Counted from the first letter of the stretch, positions 13,357-26,684 are shown. The stretch is 64,000 bases of DNA from Acestrorhynchus altus (GCA_034509495.1 CM067509.1:10664635-10728634); one strand, 5' to 3'. Notes: generated from the sequence alone by a model not told the origin. Numbers and translations are program-made.

Positions 13357-13851
13357 TGAGTAATAATTAAAACATAAAGTAATGAATGAGTTAATGAGTG
13401 CTAGCCTTTATTAGCCATTAGTCTTTATTGGTGATTGTCACATAACAGACCTCAAATGCATGTTATCAGTAGCTGTACCTTAAAGTAGCTGGAATCATTC
13501 ATATCTGACATACTGTGTACAATTAAGAAACTAATATCTGATAAACGGTGTCCATTGAAATCTTTGTCATTCAAAAGAACTTCATACACTGGAGCAGCTG
13601 ACATGCTGGACTGCATTCTTAGCATCATGTCATCTCAGCATCTTACTGTGGTCAGTCACTGCCAATAGCACTTGAGAAATACTCTTGTTTGTGGGCTGGT
13701 CTCAGAGGGAGTGGCATTTGGAGGTCTGTGTAGTGAAGTGTTTAGAGCCATGGGCCATGGTATTGTAATAGGAAGAGGCTGTAGGGCTGTGCTCAGCATG
13801 GAGAAGCAACACATGCACTCTCTGAGGGCTGTTACTATTTCCTTCAGAGAG

Positions 13852-13852
<1 letters not shown>

Positions 13853-13932
<80 letters not shown>
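13853..13932 (+). repeat. (TG)n microsatellite
   Basis: About 39 uninterrupted TG units. Confidence 0.98.
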
Positions 13933-13933
<1 letters not shown>

Positions 13934-14935
13934 AAGAAACAGTAAGATTATTCCCACATTTCTAAGAAGTTAGAATAACAGCCGAATCTGAGAGCTGGAC
14001 TGTCAAAGTGTATATTACTGTGTATTTGGGGTCTCTACACTGCACTGTGCAACACTGATCATATTAGCACACCATTTTTCCTTGCATTTGTTTTTTCCCC
14101 AACATTCCCTCAAACACGTTCCACTGGCCATGTACGGTAATATGTTTTTTTTTTTTTTTAAGGAAATCATATCACAGGGATGTTGGATGACGTTCTGCTG
14201 CAGTTTAATAATATTAAAAAATAATAAATGTTTTAGCAATGTTATCGCAATGCATGAATATTAAGCTTTATTGTCATTTCAAACAAGTACATGGTGAACT
14301 GAAATAACATTGCTTCTGGACCATGGAGCAACATAGAGCAACTCAGCACAACACGGGACAACATGAAGTACAAACGTACAAACATAGAGCAGTAAATGTA
14401 TAAATACATACAATCAATACAGAAGACAGTGCTGCTTTGACATGGTACTCAATACTCTGTAAGTATGGTGAAGACAAGGTGCAGAAATATGACACAGCTT
14501 GGACAAAATCTAGGCCACTTTTGGCACTTATGGCACCATTCATTTCTATCTGGGTTATGATATGAGCCATAATATTCAAAATATGGACAGATGAAGTCAT
14601 TGTGGAGTTACAGTGGCACCTGTCAAGAGATGGGATATACATATTAACCAGTATTCAGTTCTTGAATTTGGTGTGTAGCTGGAAGAATGGGCAAGTATGC
14701 CACATTATGATGGCTAGAAATTGTGAAGGAATTGTGATGACTGGGTCAGAACATCTCCGAAACACCAGGTAGGTCTTATGTTACTGATATCCAGTGGTCA
14801 GTACCTGACAAGAAAGAACAACTGGTAGATTACTGCAACAGGGTCATGGTTGTCCAAGGCTCACTGGTTACTCTGTGCCAGCCAAGATAGGAATACAACC
14901 AAGCCATCAGTAAATTAGCAATCAATTAAATTATT

Positions 14936-15060
14936 AGAATAGAATAGAAAAGAATAGAATAGCATAGAATAGCATAGAATAGAATAGAATAGAATAGAAT
15001 AGAATAGAATAGAACTTTATTGAGGGTTCCTCAGGGAAATTAAGGTTCCAGTAGCAGCAT
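14936..15060 (-). mobile_element. Retroposon tail with (AGAAT)n array
   Basis: A pentamer array (14936-15013) joined to actttattgagggttcc and cagggaaattaaggttccag. The same unique part at 27797-27860 is joined to a different pentamer, GGATA. This looks like the slippage-prone 3' end of a LINE/SINE read on the - strand. Confidence 0.65.
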
Positions 15061-15105
15061 CAGTACAGTACAGTAAGCAGAAAGATAGGCAGAGAAAAAA
15101 AATCA

Positions 15106-15109
<4 letters not shown>

Positions 15110-15191
<82 letters not shown>

Positions 15192-15192
15192 A
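15110..15192 (+). repeat. (TA)n(TG)n microsatellite
   Basis: About 65 bp of TA followed by TG units. Confidence 0.97.
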
Positions 15193-15261
15193 AAACACTG
15201 CAAATCTTTTACATGTTTGTCCCACACTGTGTGAGCCAGTAATTAAACAAAGCACTCAAAT

Positions 15262-15530
15262 GGGCTTCTGGGTAGCATACTCGTCTAACTGTTGGCCCTA
15301 TCATCAGCAAATTACAGGTTTATTCAAAGAGCATAGTTGGCCTTGGTCCCTCTGATTGAATATGATGGCCCTTCCTCTCCCCCATCCTTCTGTGCATTGC
15401 TAGCCAGTCTAGTCTTCTGTCAGAGAACATCTAGTGGCATCTAGGGTTCTCCTCCAAAGATGTTCAGTAGTTCAATGGTGTTGCATTAACAGCAATTTTA
15501 AAGTTCCAAGCTGCTGGTTGGATCCTTGCG
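15262..15530 (+). mobile_element. tRNA-derived SINE remnant
   Basis: Starts gggcttctgggtagcatact, resembling a pol III A box of fish tRNA-SINEs; the B box is decayed (caggtttattcaaa). Weak call. Confidence 0.45.
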
Positions 15531-16038
15531 AATCATTCTTAGAGCACTAACAGCATTGTGGGACTAAGGGAGTCTATGCTATTGGTTAGGAATTGATGAC
15601 TAAATTGGAGATAAAATTGGGGGTCAACTCTCAAAGCATCATAATCAGTGCATCCATTGTGCAAATGTTGATAATCACCAGCACCAATCAACAAAATGAC
15701 CCACTCACACAGTCATATTGTGAACTGCAATCCTCCCACTTGCCAATTCTGGTCTCGTCTGTAGATAATGCATCAGCAGGATATGGTCACCTTTGTAAGA
15801 ATGTTGAATTTAGGTGCAGTGTGGGGTGAATCGGCACACCCCAAGATGTTTTATTGTTCTGTTACAAAACAGCTCCATTTACCTCCATTTTGAGTTCCCC
15901 CAAGACAATAATAGTGAAGGTTTGTGAGGCATAGAGAATGAAAAATTTAACTGTAAGGAGAACAATTGCATGGCATATTCAGGTGTCCTCAAGGTCCTAA
16001 AGAGACATGTATCCCTCTGTGTATTTCTGATGCTGCAG

Positions 16039-16109
16039 TGCTGAGGCTGCTGAAAGAAGGAGCTGACCTGAACACACTTCTCTCCTCTGGAGGCTCCCTG
16101 CTCCATCTG
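16039..16109 (+). CDS. MYO16: MYO16 exon, first visible ankyrin repeat segment
   Basis: 71 nt: 2 nt completing a split codon (V) plus 23 codons, reading LRLLKEGADLNT then LLSSGGSLLHL. The acceptor is tgctgcag at 16031-16038 and the donor gtaaga at 16110. It encodes the second helix of one ankyrin repeat (LLKEGAD) and the start of the next (GGSLLHL). Ankyrin repeats in MYO16 form the phosphatase-1 targeting module. Phase in is 1, phase out is 0. An open frame runs through both splice sites from 15966 to 16499, but only this part resembles the family. It is the first exon in the window and lacks an upstream partner. Confidence 0.93.
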
Positions 16110-16664
16110 GTAAGAACAGTCCCTCCAACACACCTTCTCTCTCTGGGCCTGTCTTCCACTAGCTTTGTCTCTCAATCAGCTTTACCTCCTGATGCACCTG
16201 ACCTACTCTATCTCATTCCTATTCTTGTATATCTTCCTCTCTCTGTTATGAAACTTTCTCTCCCTGTCAGAGCTTTCTTCTTCATGACTCTCTTTGGCCT
16301 TGCCCTTTCTGTCATCTCTCCAGCCTCTTTTATTCAGCCCTCTATTATCTTTTTCATCAGTCATTCCCATTCTTCTCTCCGCTATCATATCTTTTTGACA
16401 CTCTTCCTTCACTCTTCAATGTCAAGATGTTTTCTTTTGTCAATCTGCAAAAAAAATTGCATTTTCTCAGGTGCACAAAGTCATCCAGAGAATAGTTAGA
16501 TATAAAAGGTCATGTGACATATTAGGATTTACTGTGGCTTTAATTCAAATGTGCCGCATTGCTGAAATTTCCTCCATTTGGCACTTCTTGTTGTTCTGTG
16601 GCAGAAAATGTGCCCGTAGTCTGACTCAGTTATCCATAATCCCACTCTGATCTTCTCCCCGCAG
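16110..16664 (+). other. MYO16 intron, 555 bp
   Basis: Short intron with a long pyrimidine-rich stretch (about 16120-16460) and the acceptor ccccgcag. No repeat element or other gene is visible. Confidence 0.85.
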
Positions 16665-16808
16665 TGCGCTCGCCATGATAACGTGTTTGCAGCGGAGGTT
16701 CTGATAGAACGAGGCGTGAACGTCAATCAGCAGGATGAAGACCTTTGGACTGCCCTGCATGTGGCCTGTGCCTGTGACCATGCTGATATGGTGCTGCTGC
16801 TGCTTCTG
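16665..16808 (+). CDS. MYO16: MYO16 exon, ankyrin repeats
   Basis: 144 nt, 48 codons, phase 0 at both ends. Reads from CARHDNVFAAEVL through IERGVNVNQQDEDLWTALHV to ACACDHADMVLLLLL. The acceptor is ccccgcag at 16657-16664 and the donor gtgagg at 16809. The LWTALHVACACDHADMVLLL stretch is a textbook ankyrin repeat (TALHxA, helix, hydrophobic LLL), preceded by GVNVNQQDED, the beta-hairpin of the repeat. It is close to the human segment I recall. As a symmetric 0-0 exon it could be skipped without changing frame, removing about 1.5 ankyrin units; there is no evidence that this happens. Confidence 0.97.
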
Positions 16809-18785
16809 GTGAGGATCACAGAAATAAACACAAACACCCAAAGTCTGACTTGTTTTTTAAACTACACTTTTGTTCCAGTACAATAAAGTTAAAATGACAC
16901 GTTCCTAATTTATTCATTGTTTTTGTCAAACATAACGTTCTAGAGGAAAGCCACCATTGCTTTTACATTTTATGGAGGTTGTACAACATAATATAATGAT
17001 CACCTTTCATTTACAAAAAATATATATTTTAACATACACCAATAGAATGGAAATCTACTGGTTGATTATTATTTATTGGTTTAAATATGCAGTTCCTGTT
17101 AGCGATACGATATACAAGGTTATAGATCTTGATGGATACATAAGTTTGTTTATTATTCAAGTGAGTGTGCAATCTCATTTAGAGTGTAGTTTCTATCCGT
17201 AAGTTATTTTTACTATTTTTTTACACAAAGAAATGATGTGCATCGTATGTCCTTGTTCATGTTTTCTTGTTCAAAGTGAGAGATTATAATACTAACAAAA
17301 TCACGTACTCAATTAAATAAATGCAGCAATACAAGTGAGGGACCTTGATATTAAAACAAAAAAAGAAGATAAAACAGCAAACCTGGTGGACAGTCTTGGA
17401 CCTACAGAAAGAGGTCATTCATTGAAAGCTGTTTAAAGGCTGACGTATAAGGCAGAAAACATGAATGTTGCTGTTTATGCTTTTTTAAATTAGTGATTTT
17501 TTTTAGTATTGTAGCAATTATTTGACTTACAAAGAGATGGAAATGAACGGTTTGCTTAGTTTCTGTAACAAACTCCTTTCTTGAACAAGAACATTAATAA
17601 GAAAATGTATATGAATCTCAAGTTAATTATGGTTTTAAACAAAAATATCATAAGTTAAAATATGTAACAGAGAGAGACTGCACTCCTTGCCAAATTGCAA
17701 ACTCTGGTTGATATGGAAGTGCTTGCTCTGAGAGTTTGGTATATTTGGTCATCGTTTAAACCAGTTGTTGAGCCCGGGAGTGGTCCAGAGAACCGACCCT
17801 GGTCCTCAATCTGCTGCAAGTGTGGAGTTGTGTTATTGGTCAGGTTTGTGCTGTGACTGCTTCAGTTTATCACCTGCATGGCTAAAAATCTTCTCCTCTG
17901 AGAATGGCTGCTTGTTGCAGGTGTTCCTGCACAGTGAAATGCCTTGACTCCAGACAGCACTATTCCTCAGGCTTTAGTGTTGGTATCCAAGACATAATGT
18001 GTGTTAATGAACCCAGGCTGTGAGCAGAAAAGTGACACTGGATATTGCACTGTAGAATTGTGGAAGTGGAATTCTTCTGGGTGAAAGCAAAGCAATATTG
18101 CACCCCTCCCCCAAACGAGCCCAGAATTGATATCGGATACAGAATTATTGAATGCCTTTGATGGGATTAATTTTCATTTTTACTTCCATCTGCGATCCAT
18201 TCATGAAGATGGGACCTCAGGAAGAAGAATCAGATTGGAATTGCTCATGCACCACCATTTAGTAAGTTCTAGTAATAGTTCTGAAGCAATGCATTCAACT
18301 TTAGTTCACCTTTCCCTTGTTCTCATGAAAAGCAGCTGAGAGATGTTCAGAACACATTATTTTCTCAACAAAAACTTGTGTTGCTTTGTTTAATGTCATT
18401 TAATGGATCACTCAAGTGCACCAAGTTTACCAGCGTGCATTTAGACTCACATTAATGATAAACATATCAAGGTCTTAGACGAATGTGGAGTATTGAGCAG
18501 TGAGGCTTACAAATGTTGGTATGGTACCTCTTATTGTGGGTGCATTTTTTAGCTTTTATTGTGAACCTACTTCATTCTACTCTTCATTTTAAAGAATTCC
18601 TTTCATTTTCTGCTTTGGTCACATCATCTGCCACACCCTCCTCTAGAAGAATAACAGGATTTGTGAACTGATGGCAATAATAGCAAAAAAGATGAGAAGC
18701 ACCCAACCACCCAGTGCTCCCTCAGCAGGATATTGTGAATTTAATGAGGTGTTCCAGATCACACACCAGTCAAGCTTATTAGATG

Positions 18786-18811
18786 TGTGTGTGTGTGTGT
18801 GTGTGTGTGTG
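18786..18811 (+). repeat. (TG)n microsatellite
   Basis: About 13 units. Confidence 0.95.
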
Positions 18812-19554
18812 GTGCAAGGTTAAAAAATGTAGGGGGTGAGGATTGTCTAGCCTTCTTGACAGCTTGTGCCATAATTGGTGAGAAAGAAGATCTTTATAGT
18901 TGAATGAGTTGCCATTGGCTTGTGTCTTGGGGGAGTCGGTCTAGCCTAAGATAAAACGAGTGACGTCCTTCTTCGCCTTTCAGGACCTCTATGGTGATAT
19001 GCAGTGTGTTTCCCTTTACTGTTGTTCTTGAGGAAGTTGTCAGAGAGCATACATATGCAAACACGCACATAGTCACACACAGGACAGGCTCAGATTCAGG
19101 CAGCTTAAACTGATGTGTCAGGTGTGTCGGAAGGAAGGAACAGAATCCTCACAGAGTGAAGCGTGCAGACAGATACAGACAGGATGTGGATTTCCCAGTC
19201 TGTCCAGAGTGAAGCCTTTCAGCCAGGCCACAGTGCTCTCAGATCACATCTGTTCAGACAAGAAGCAGCAAACACACACAGTATCCATGAACTGGAGCTG
19301 CTTCTCAACAAGGTGAAACAACATGCTGACAGGACAAAGCAAATGAATATTCAGTATATAAATTCAGAAAGCAGATGTTTTAGATAAGGAGGGTTTTTTT
19401 TTTTTTTACATAAGTGTTTTGTCAAGCTGAGTGATAGAGCGATGTAATCAGAAATCAGTAAACTGATACCTGTGCTTCCACAGGCATCAATCTTTGATGT
19501 TTAGAAAGTACATTAAGCTCAATAGACAGATTTTTTAATACAATCTAATCAAAG

Positions 19555-19558
<4 letters not shown>

Positions 19559-19605
<47 letters not shown>
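19559..19605 (+). repeat. (AT)n microsatellite
   Basis: About 23 units; a shorter TA run follows at 19690-19711. Confidence 0.96.
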
Positions 19606-19608
<3 letters not shown>

Positions 19609-21494
19609 TATATTTCTAAATGAGTTAGGCTTAAGATTTTTTTGCTTTTAAAAGAAGAATGCCACACTGTAAATGGACAGTGACAATTTATATATATATA
19701 TATATATATATGAATTATTTTTCTTCAGGCTTTGGTTCTGGTTAATGACAATAGGTGGGGGGTTAAGCCGTGGTGCAGTATTATTCTACTGTGCAGTGTT
19801 GCTTCCTCAAACATGATCAGCGTGGGAGACTCATCAGACTGAAACCTTACCTGCAACACAAACACCAGTGGGTGAAGTAGTTTTAGAACTAACTGAATAA
19901 TGGGGAAAAAAGGCATGCGAAAACTTCATCATAGTCATTTTATAGCGCAGTTTGTATTTATATATTTATATTCTAAATTTAACATATTGGAACATGTAAA
20001 CAGCGATATGTCACACTGAAACAACACTGGCATTGTGGGAATGTTTAAGTGATTTAAGTTCCATGTATGTCTTTTCTATTAGTGCACTGGTCGCTTGACC
20101 TTTTCAATAAGTTCCTTCTTGTGTTGTAATGTGGTGTTGATCCGGCTTTCACACCTTCCTGTGTACATATCTGTATGTGTGTGTGTGCACTCACAGTAGG
20201 GTGACTTAATGGGAAAGGGAGGAAATAAGAGCTATTTTTAGAGCTGTGACTTCAAAGAGTACCTTTCCTGTGGAGAATTTGTCCTCCAAATGGTGCGGGT
20301 GAGGCAGGCTTTGGGTTATTTCTACTGATTGGTTCCAATGTGGCTCTGCATCCAGATGTAAGCCTGTTTGCTGTGGGCACTGATAGGCTGTGTGAGTTTT
20401 GGTGTGTTTGGGGTTATTAGTCCACTGTGGCATTGTGAATGCTTTGATGTTTCTAACCTCCTTGCTGGTGCTGGTTTAACTGGTTGCTTGGATGCTGGTA
20501 CAGCTGGCTCTAGTGGTATGAAGGAGCCGATGGATAGGCAGGGCACATGCATGTGCAAATGGACTGGAAATGAGAAATATAACATATGAAATCTAGTGTA
20601 TAAGCCACGTGCAGTGCTAACTATGAGTATGTCTGATTCTCATAGGCCTGTGGAGTTCTGTACTCTGTTGCACATATCTTGGGTATGTAGTCCACAGTGA
20701 GTGTATAATGGCCTGATACAGAGTACATGGAAGTGTCACCTGACAGGTGCACTGGGTTTTCAACTTTCATGCTCCACTGAAGCTGAATTTTGTTAGACTC
20801 TAGAAGAATGAACACACACTCGTAAATATCTGCAGATGTGCCATTGCTGGTGCTCAGTATGTGGAAAGACATGTCGGCTAACTTTCATCGCAATGATGAG
20901 TGCTTTGGACATGCGACAGAGTGTGTATTGTTAAGGTGTGAGTAATGTGATTTATGTAATGTGCAAGCAGTGAGTACCACCTTGAACACCAGACCACTGG
21001 GTTGCCAATGGGACATTTCTTTTGTTCATTAAGGTCATTAAAAATGGCAGTTGGGGCAGCAAAGAAACAGGCTACAGAAAATGATCTGTAGTGAGACCGA
21101 AAGAGGAGTGGTAGTGTACTATTCTACTGTTCAGCTTTGCTCGCTTGAACATGATCTACATGGAAGAATCATTATACAAAACCTCAGCCTGCAAATGTCT
21201 GATAAAATAAGATCAGGTCAGATCCTAATATAATGATTTATCACTCACACAGTGGGGAAATTCATACTACTATAGCAACAATGGGATAGCAAGGCATTCA
21301 GGAGCAGAAAGGGAAAGCAATCCAGTTTTAAAATGATAAACATTATAAATATTTATTATTAGAAAAGAGAAGCATTTGATTGAAAGGATGGAGTTGGATG
21401 TCTAATTTATTCCACTAAATATCACGTTCTGGAAGCAAATGTACAGTCAGACACAGTCAAAATCAGTTCAATAAACAGATGCAAAAACTTACCC

Positions 21495-21845
21495 AACAGC
21501 GATACTATGGACAAAAGTATTGGGACACCTACTCATCAGTTGTACTAAATAAAGGAAAAAAACAAAAAAAAAAAAAACGTTTATCCTGCATTTGTTAGAG
21601 TAACTATCTCTACTGTCCAGGGAAGGCTTTCAACTAGATTTTGGAGCGTTGGTGTGAGGATGTTTTTGTGAGTTTAGGATGTTGAATAATCACCACCCCA
21701 CCTCACCCCCAACTCCCTAGTCCTTGAGGTAGTAAGTGAACGAACGTGATTGGGGGTGGAGGGGTACTTCTCTACAGGGATAGATAAGCTGTGTGTGTGC
21801 ACATCTTAAAGTAACATTGAATGCATTCATTAGAAGGTCTCTCCC
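21495..21845 (+). mobile_element. Tc1/mariner-type MITE copy
   Basis: Starts ctatggacaaaagtattggg and ends cattcattagaagg, where a C-rich/TC tract (21840-21880) replaces the terminus. Confidence 0.8.
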
Positions 21846-22139
21846 CCCCCCCCCCCCCTCTCTCTCTCCCTCGCTCTCTTTCACCCCACTGAGGTGTTTT
21901 CTCAAGTATAACAGAGATTCACAGCTATGCAAGCAACCATGGGAGGTGTGTCTGTGTTGAGTGGGTCATATGATGCAAAAACTGTTTATCTTCTACATTT
22001 TTTATGCAGTGCTTTGAAGCTCCTATCTATTGTACGTATTACACCACTGCGTGTGTAAAAAGTCCTTGGAAATGTATGAATGAACATTTTCAAAAGTAGG
22101 CCTCATTTGCATTGGAGCGTAAGAAGATATGCTTGTAAG

Positions 22140-22179
22140 ACACACACACACACACACACACACCCACACACACACACAG
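22140..22179 (+). repeat. (CA)n microsatellite
   Basis: CA repeats with one CCA interruption. Confidence 0.95.
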
Positions 22180-23190
22180 AACCTTACAACTTCTCTCCCT
22201 TTCCCACATTCTCCCTCTTGTCCCTACTTACTCCGTCTCTCCAGAGGAAGAGTGGAAATGGGAAAATCTTTTGTCACTGATACTCAGTAGAAGAATTGCT
22301 TGTAATTTGAGCAGTTTCCCATCAAAAACATCTCCAGTTGTGCTGAAAAGCATCTTTGGTTTTAAACTGTCGCTCTCCCTACTCTCTCACCTCTTTAAAA
22401 TGGGAAATTGATGCCTGTCTAATAATAGTCTTTCAGGCATCCTCTCTTCTTTCACTCATTTGCTCCGGTGGCACATGTCTCTGTGAAGCACGTTAGGCTC
22501 CAGTTCAGATGTTTTTTTTTTTTCTGCTGGTGGAGAACACAGGAAAGTGTGAAGCAGGCTGCCATGTATTTGAAGGTTACCTCCCTTTCCCTCTCGCTCT
22601 TGTGGAGATGCTGTGATTGACAGGATTAAGCCTAATTGATGTGTTTGTGTCTTATTAGCAGCACTTCGGGGAGTTTATGCAGGTATTGTGGATTTGCAGA
22701 GCTTGCTTTTGTTTTCTGTGGTGTGGTTATTAAGATAAAGAGTCAGAGCTGGATTCTCCACTGTGAGACTGCATTACAATCAGCATTCTCTCTCCTGCCA
22801 CTGCACATAGGTGAGTCAGCTCACACAGAAGGAGCTGCTTTGTTGCCATGGATACAAGCCATGGACCTCCTCCATACTACATTTCAGGGCTTTCACCACA
22901 ACTGGCTTTCCCAGCCTTCATTCATACACGCAGATTCCACGCTGCTGTTTCATTTGGGAGCTGTTTTATTTCTAAATAACCTTCTCCCTTCACCTAAATT
23001 CGCTAAACGAACTATTACACCTTCTCCACTTATCCACATTCCAGTCCCAAGCCATTTCTGTCCCTTAATTTACCATGCCTGCCCTTTTTCACCCATTTTC
23101 CCACATTTTCATACTATACGCCATTCACTCTTCTCTCTCTCTGCTTTTCTTAAGCCTTTGTTGCTCAAGACTTCAATGTATGAAGTACAT

Positions 23191-23193
<3 letters not shown>

Positions 23194-23265
<72 letters not shown>
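23194..23265 (+). repeat. (CT)n microsatellite
   Basis: About 36 units. With the block at 23407-23448 it creates an apparent 293-codon frame that is not a gene. Confidence 0.97.
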
Positions 23266-23269
<4 letters not shown>

Positions 23270-23404
23270 CCCTCAATTTTTTTTTTATCCCAGAGCCTAG
23301 AGGCTTCTGTTGTGTGCTATTGTCTCTAATGTTAATGCTCTTATCTCCTCAATGCAGTGCTTGCTTTGGGATGAGGCCTCCTACTCCTACTCCCACACCC
23401 ACTC

Positions 23405-23406
<2 letters not shown>

Positions 23407-23448
<42 letters not shown>
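23407..23448 (+). repeat. (TC)n microsatellite
   Basis: About 21 units, preceded by a CTCCTACTCCCACACC-type pyrimidine-rich stretch. Confidence 0.97.
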
Positions 23449-23451
<3 letters not shown>

Positions 23452-23954
23452 ACTAAAACTAGGACATGGTTTATTTTATATTGCTCAAAAATAACAGCTG
23501 ATGATTGGAACATTTAACCTAGTTGTCTTTGCTGACTTATTAATATTTTCATTTCAAGTTGGATTGAAGCTTTCTTGGACAAATGTTTAATCAAAGCTTT
23601 CGGTGATCTAATATTGCTACATCTAAATCTAAATCTGATTAAAGGGCATTAGTCAAGATTCATCCAACACAGCTGCTAATGTCCAACAACACTTGAACAA
23701 TTCTCCCTTTAGATCCACCATCATTGCCAATCATGAACACAAAGTCTGACTTATCAGAGACAATTATCATCTCAATCAATCACAAACTCTACAAACTCTT
23801 CTTGCTTAAACAGTGGCACTTCACCAAAGCAGGCATCACACAAGGGTATGTTGTGTTAGTATTGTAAACTGATATGTGGTGCTGCCCACTACAATATTTA
23901 TCTTCTTGGTTGTGAAATTATAACCTTTAACAACCAAGAATTTGGCTCGTAAAG

Positions 23955-24250
23955 AGAATGGTCGAGTGTATTCACATTGAGCTGTGGAGCAGTGAAATAT
24001 CCTTCTTTGGAACGATTGTGTTCAAGCCAACATTTCTGAAATAAGTGGGGGAGTTGGAGATGAGGTGGGGTACAGATCATCCTCACTAACGCTCTACTGA
24101 ATGCAATCAAATCCTCACAGCAATGCTCCAAAATTTAGTATAAAGCCTTCTCTGGATAATACTGACAGTTACGCCAACAAAAGCAGGATAAACTCTTTTT
24201 TAACCTTTTTTAACAACCCAATGCCACTGTTGGGGGTGTTTTTGTAGTTT
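23955..24250 (-). mobile_element. Tc1/mariner-type MITE copy, partial
   Basis: Reverse copy: gagctgtggagcagtg, actaacgctctactgaatgc, aatcctcacagcaatgctcc and acagttacgccaacaaaagcag. Confidence 0.75.
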
Positions 24251-24435
24251 GACTTACTTTTATTCCAATTGAACTAAAACAATTTGAACAGTATTTATAG
24301 GAGACACTCACATGCCAGACATTGTTATTATCAGGTAGTCCTAGACTACGTCTCTTCATATGGGATGTAAAAATGAAGAAAACTGGAATTAAAAAGTGAT
24401 CATCCAGAGGGTGTTTGAGTTGAACCTGAATGTCC

Positions 24436-24477
24436 ATTATTATTATTATTATTAGTAGTATTATTATTATTAGTAGT

Positions 24478-24519
<42 letters not shown>
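24436..24519 (+). repeat. (ATT)n with AGT interruptions
   Basis: About 28 trinucleotide units. Confidence 0.97.
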
Positions 24520-24521
<2 letters not shown>

Positions 24522-24880
24522 TTCTAAGGAATTTAATTCTGAAATTTGAACACAGTGTGAGCAAAAATTAGAGCTAATAGCAACCAGGCGTGGACATGTG
24601 GACAGAGTAATAAACTTGTTTAAATTCCAGGAAACTAAATTAAATAACACAGTTTAAATTCCAGGAAACGAGGGATTTTAGAGTTCTGAGTTGTATTAAT
24701 CACTGATATAATTCATCAATCAACGATTAGACTGAGATTATTTTGCACTTTGTTATAATGTGTGTAGCATGTGTGTAGGTTACTGTGATCTTCAGATATG
24801 AAGCCTAGAAAACAGCATGTAACTACCTACGAAGTGCGGATCTCGGGTTCTAAGTGTAGTTCTAAGCCGTAACAATGACA
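24510..24880 (-). repeat. Dispersed repeat, reverse partial copy
   Basis: Contains aattctgaaatttg, ggttactgtgatc and atatgaagcctagaaaa, shared with 49790-50230. The first two blocks are also seen, inverted, in 9590-10350 and 51880-52520. Confidence 0.6.
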
Positions 24881-26640
24881 AAGTGTCCCAATATTTCTCG
24901 GAAAGACGTTCCCTCAAATTTTTCCTTTACTCACCGCAGACATTTTCTACCTTATTTCTACCTTTCTATCTACCTTTTCTACCTCTGTATGTTTACAAAC
25001 ATTCTCATTTGGTCTGTTGTGTAATTACATAAAAATTCAATTAGAATTCACTGAAATGCACCGTCAACCTAGTAGCTCTGCACTCTGATTGTAGAGCCAA
25101 ATCCATATTTTAGACATTAGAGAGCGACGCTGTATTACAACCCTGTCACATTCTTAAATCACTGTTCTCTGTTAGAAAGTTAATTGCACTCCCCTTTTGT
25201 ACTGACTTTACAGTGGCCTATTATCGTGACAGATTAAATTTAACAGAAGCAATTAAAACTGGGCTCGTATGCGTATAATTGGCACGGACAGCCATCATGA
25301 AACAGATTAGATTTAATAGTGCATTTGCCCTAATTATTCTCTCATGTAATCAGAGTAAGGTGTCTGCTATTGTTTTCCGCCATCCTGATGATGCTGTTTC
25401 ATCTATCTATATCTCTCTCTCTCTCTCTCACTAGCTCTTTCTCAAAGACGAGTCAAACCACGCCTCATCTTCTGTATTGTCACTCAAATTTATTGGCTTC
25501 CAAACTCAAAATAGAATTCTGCATCTATGTATAACTCATGCAACCCTAGGGTTATGGTTAGAGTTAGGGTTAAGTTTCAGGTAAAATCATTTTAAGGTTT
25601 AAAATTGAAGTGAACATTCTCTGTTCAAATTGCTTGGTCTCTGCATGTCTGCAAGTATTGCAAATGCATGAGGGTATGTGCACATTGTACTATTCCTGAA
25701 ATGCTGTTTTAGTGACATATCGCTGCTGTCCAATGAAAATCGTGTATCTCTTTTTTGTCCATTTTTAGTTTTCTCCATGGTTCAAACCCTGTAGCTGCTC
25801 TGTACACGGTTTAAATAATTCCGGATGAACAGACAGATAGAAATGCTCTGTAATTGCTGTTAATTGCTCTTATTTTACTTTAACTGCTTGTCAAATCTAA
25901 GAGAGGCTCATGTAAAGTTGCCATTTTGGAGTGACATGCTTTTCATTGCACAGCGATGATATGTAGGAATTCCTCTTGAGATCAGGCTGATAAAAGCTAT
26001 TGAACAGTTTTGACTTTTGTTATAAAAATATAGAAATGCTGTATTCTCCATTTTATTTGTCCCTATGCTTAGATTATCTGGCAGTGTTTCCTACTTTAAG
26101 TGCAATCATGAGAATTGGTTGACATGTAGCTGAAATGTTCTCTCATGACTCTTTCAGTAAAGCTAAGCTGATTTGGACGAGTCCCATTGGGTACACCATA
26201 TTTCATTTAAGTCACTATAATATCATATAATGTGGTTTGGGAATCCATTGCAGCCTTTATGTCTTGGAGCACCTTCAAGGCCTCTTATATTTCCACTCTG
26301 TAGGTCTATATTGAATCAATGCTGTTGTCCCGGCAACCGCCCTAACAGTCTCAGAGACGCCAAAAATGAATTGCTGTCGTCACAGCTCTGTGTGGCTGTT
26401 CATCATAACACAATTGAGAAGGTATGGGGGGTGTTACTGGGATCAGAGGTCAACTTGTTAACCTCCTATGCTTGCCAAGAACAAGTGCAGGTAGGCTACT
26501 ATTTATGTGGCAGCATTTTATTATCTGCTGTCAAATCCATGATGCACCAGCTGGATCAATGGAGGTGCTTTATTAGCAGAGCCATTGCGTGCCACCATGA
26601 ACATGGGTTCTTCAGTGTGTCCCTGCAGCCAAGGTGCTGT

Positions 26641-26684
26641 GAGTGAGTGAGCGAGTGAGCGAGTGAGCGAGTGAGCGAGCGAGG
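26641..26684 (+). repeat. (GAGTGAGC)n octamer array
   Basis: About five units. Confidence 0.9.

Larger units (their letters stand above)
1..16038. other. 5' intron(s) of MYO16; no exon recognised
   Basis: No coding exon could be supported here. I looked for the preceding MYO16 exons (acidic start, basic helix, KVxF-type PP1-docking segment) and did not see them; the first recognised exon starts mid-codon, so they must lie upstream or be too diverged to see. The stretch holds simple repeats, SINE and MITE remnants and the duplicated segments listed separately. About 2500-3690, 5530-6300, 7130-8560, 10350-11250, 12715-13200 and 15530-16038 show nothing I can name apart from AT-rich unique sequence. 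Confidence 0.7.

Noticed and set aside
15966..16499. 177-codon open frame overlapping the first visible exon
   Set aside because: Only 16039-16109 matches the MYO16 family; the extension on both sides passes through clear splice sites into a pyrimidine-rich intron.
22636..23517. A 293-codon open frame on the + strand
   Set aside because: It stays open because of two (CT)n tracts read as Ser-Leu repeats. The rest has no family resemblance, no splice context matching MYO16, and a biased composition.
25545..25590. Telomere-like words (ccctagggttatggttagagttagggttaa)
   Set aside because: Only three or four imperfect units; too short and degenerate for an interstitial telomeric array.
26230..26646. 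138-codon open frame on the + strand
   Set aside because: No recognisable domain, no codon bias that I can see, and a position inside a MYO16 intron; chance open frame.
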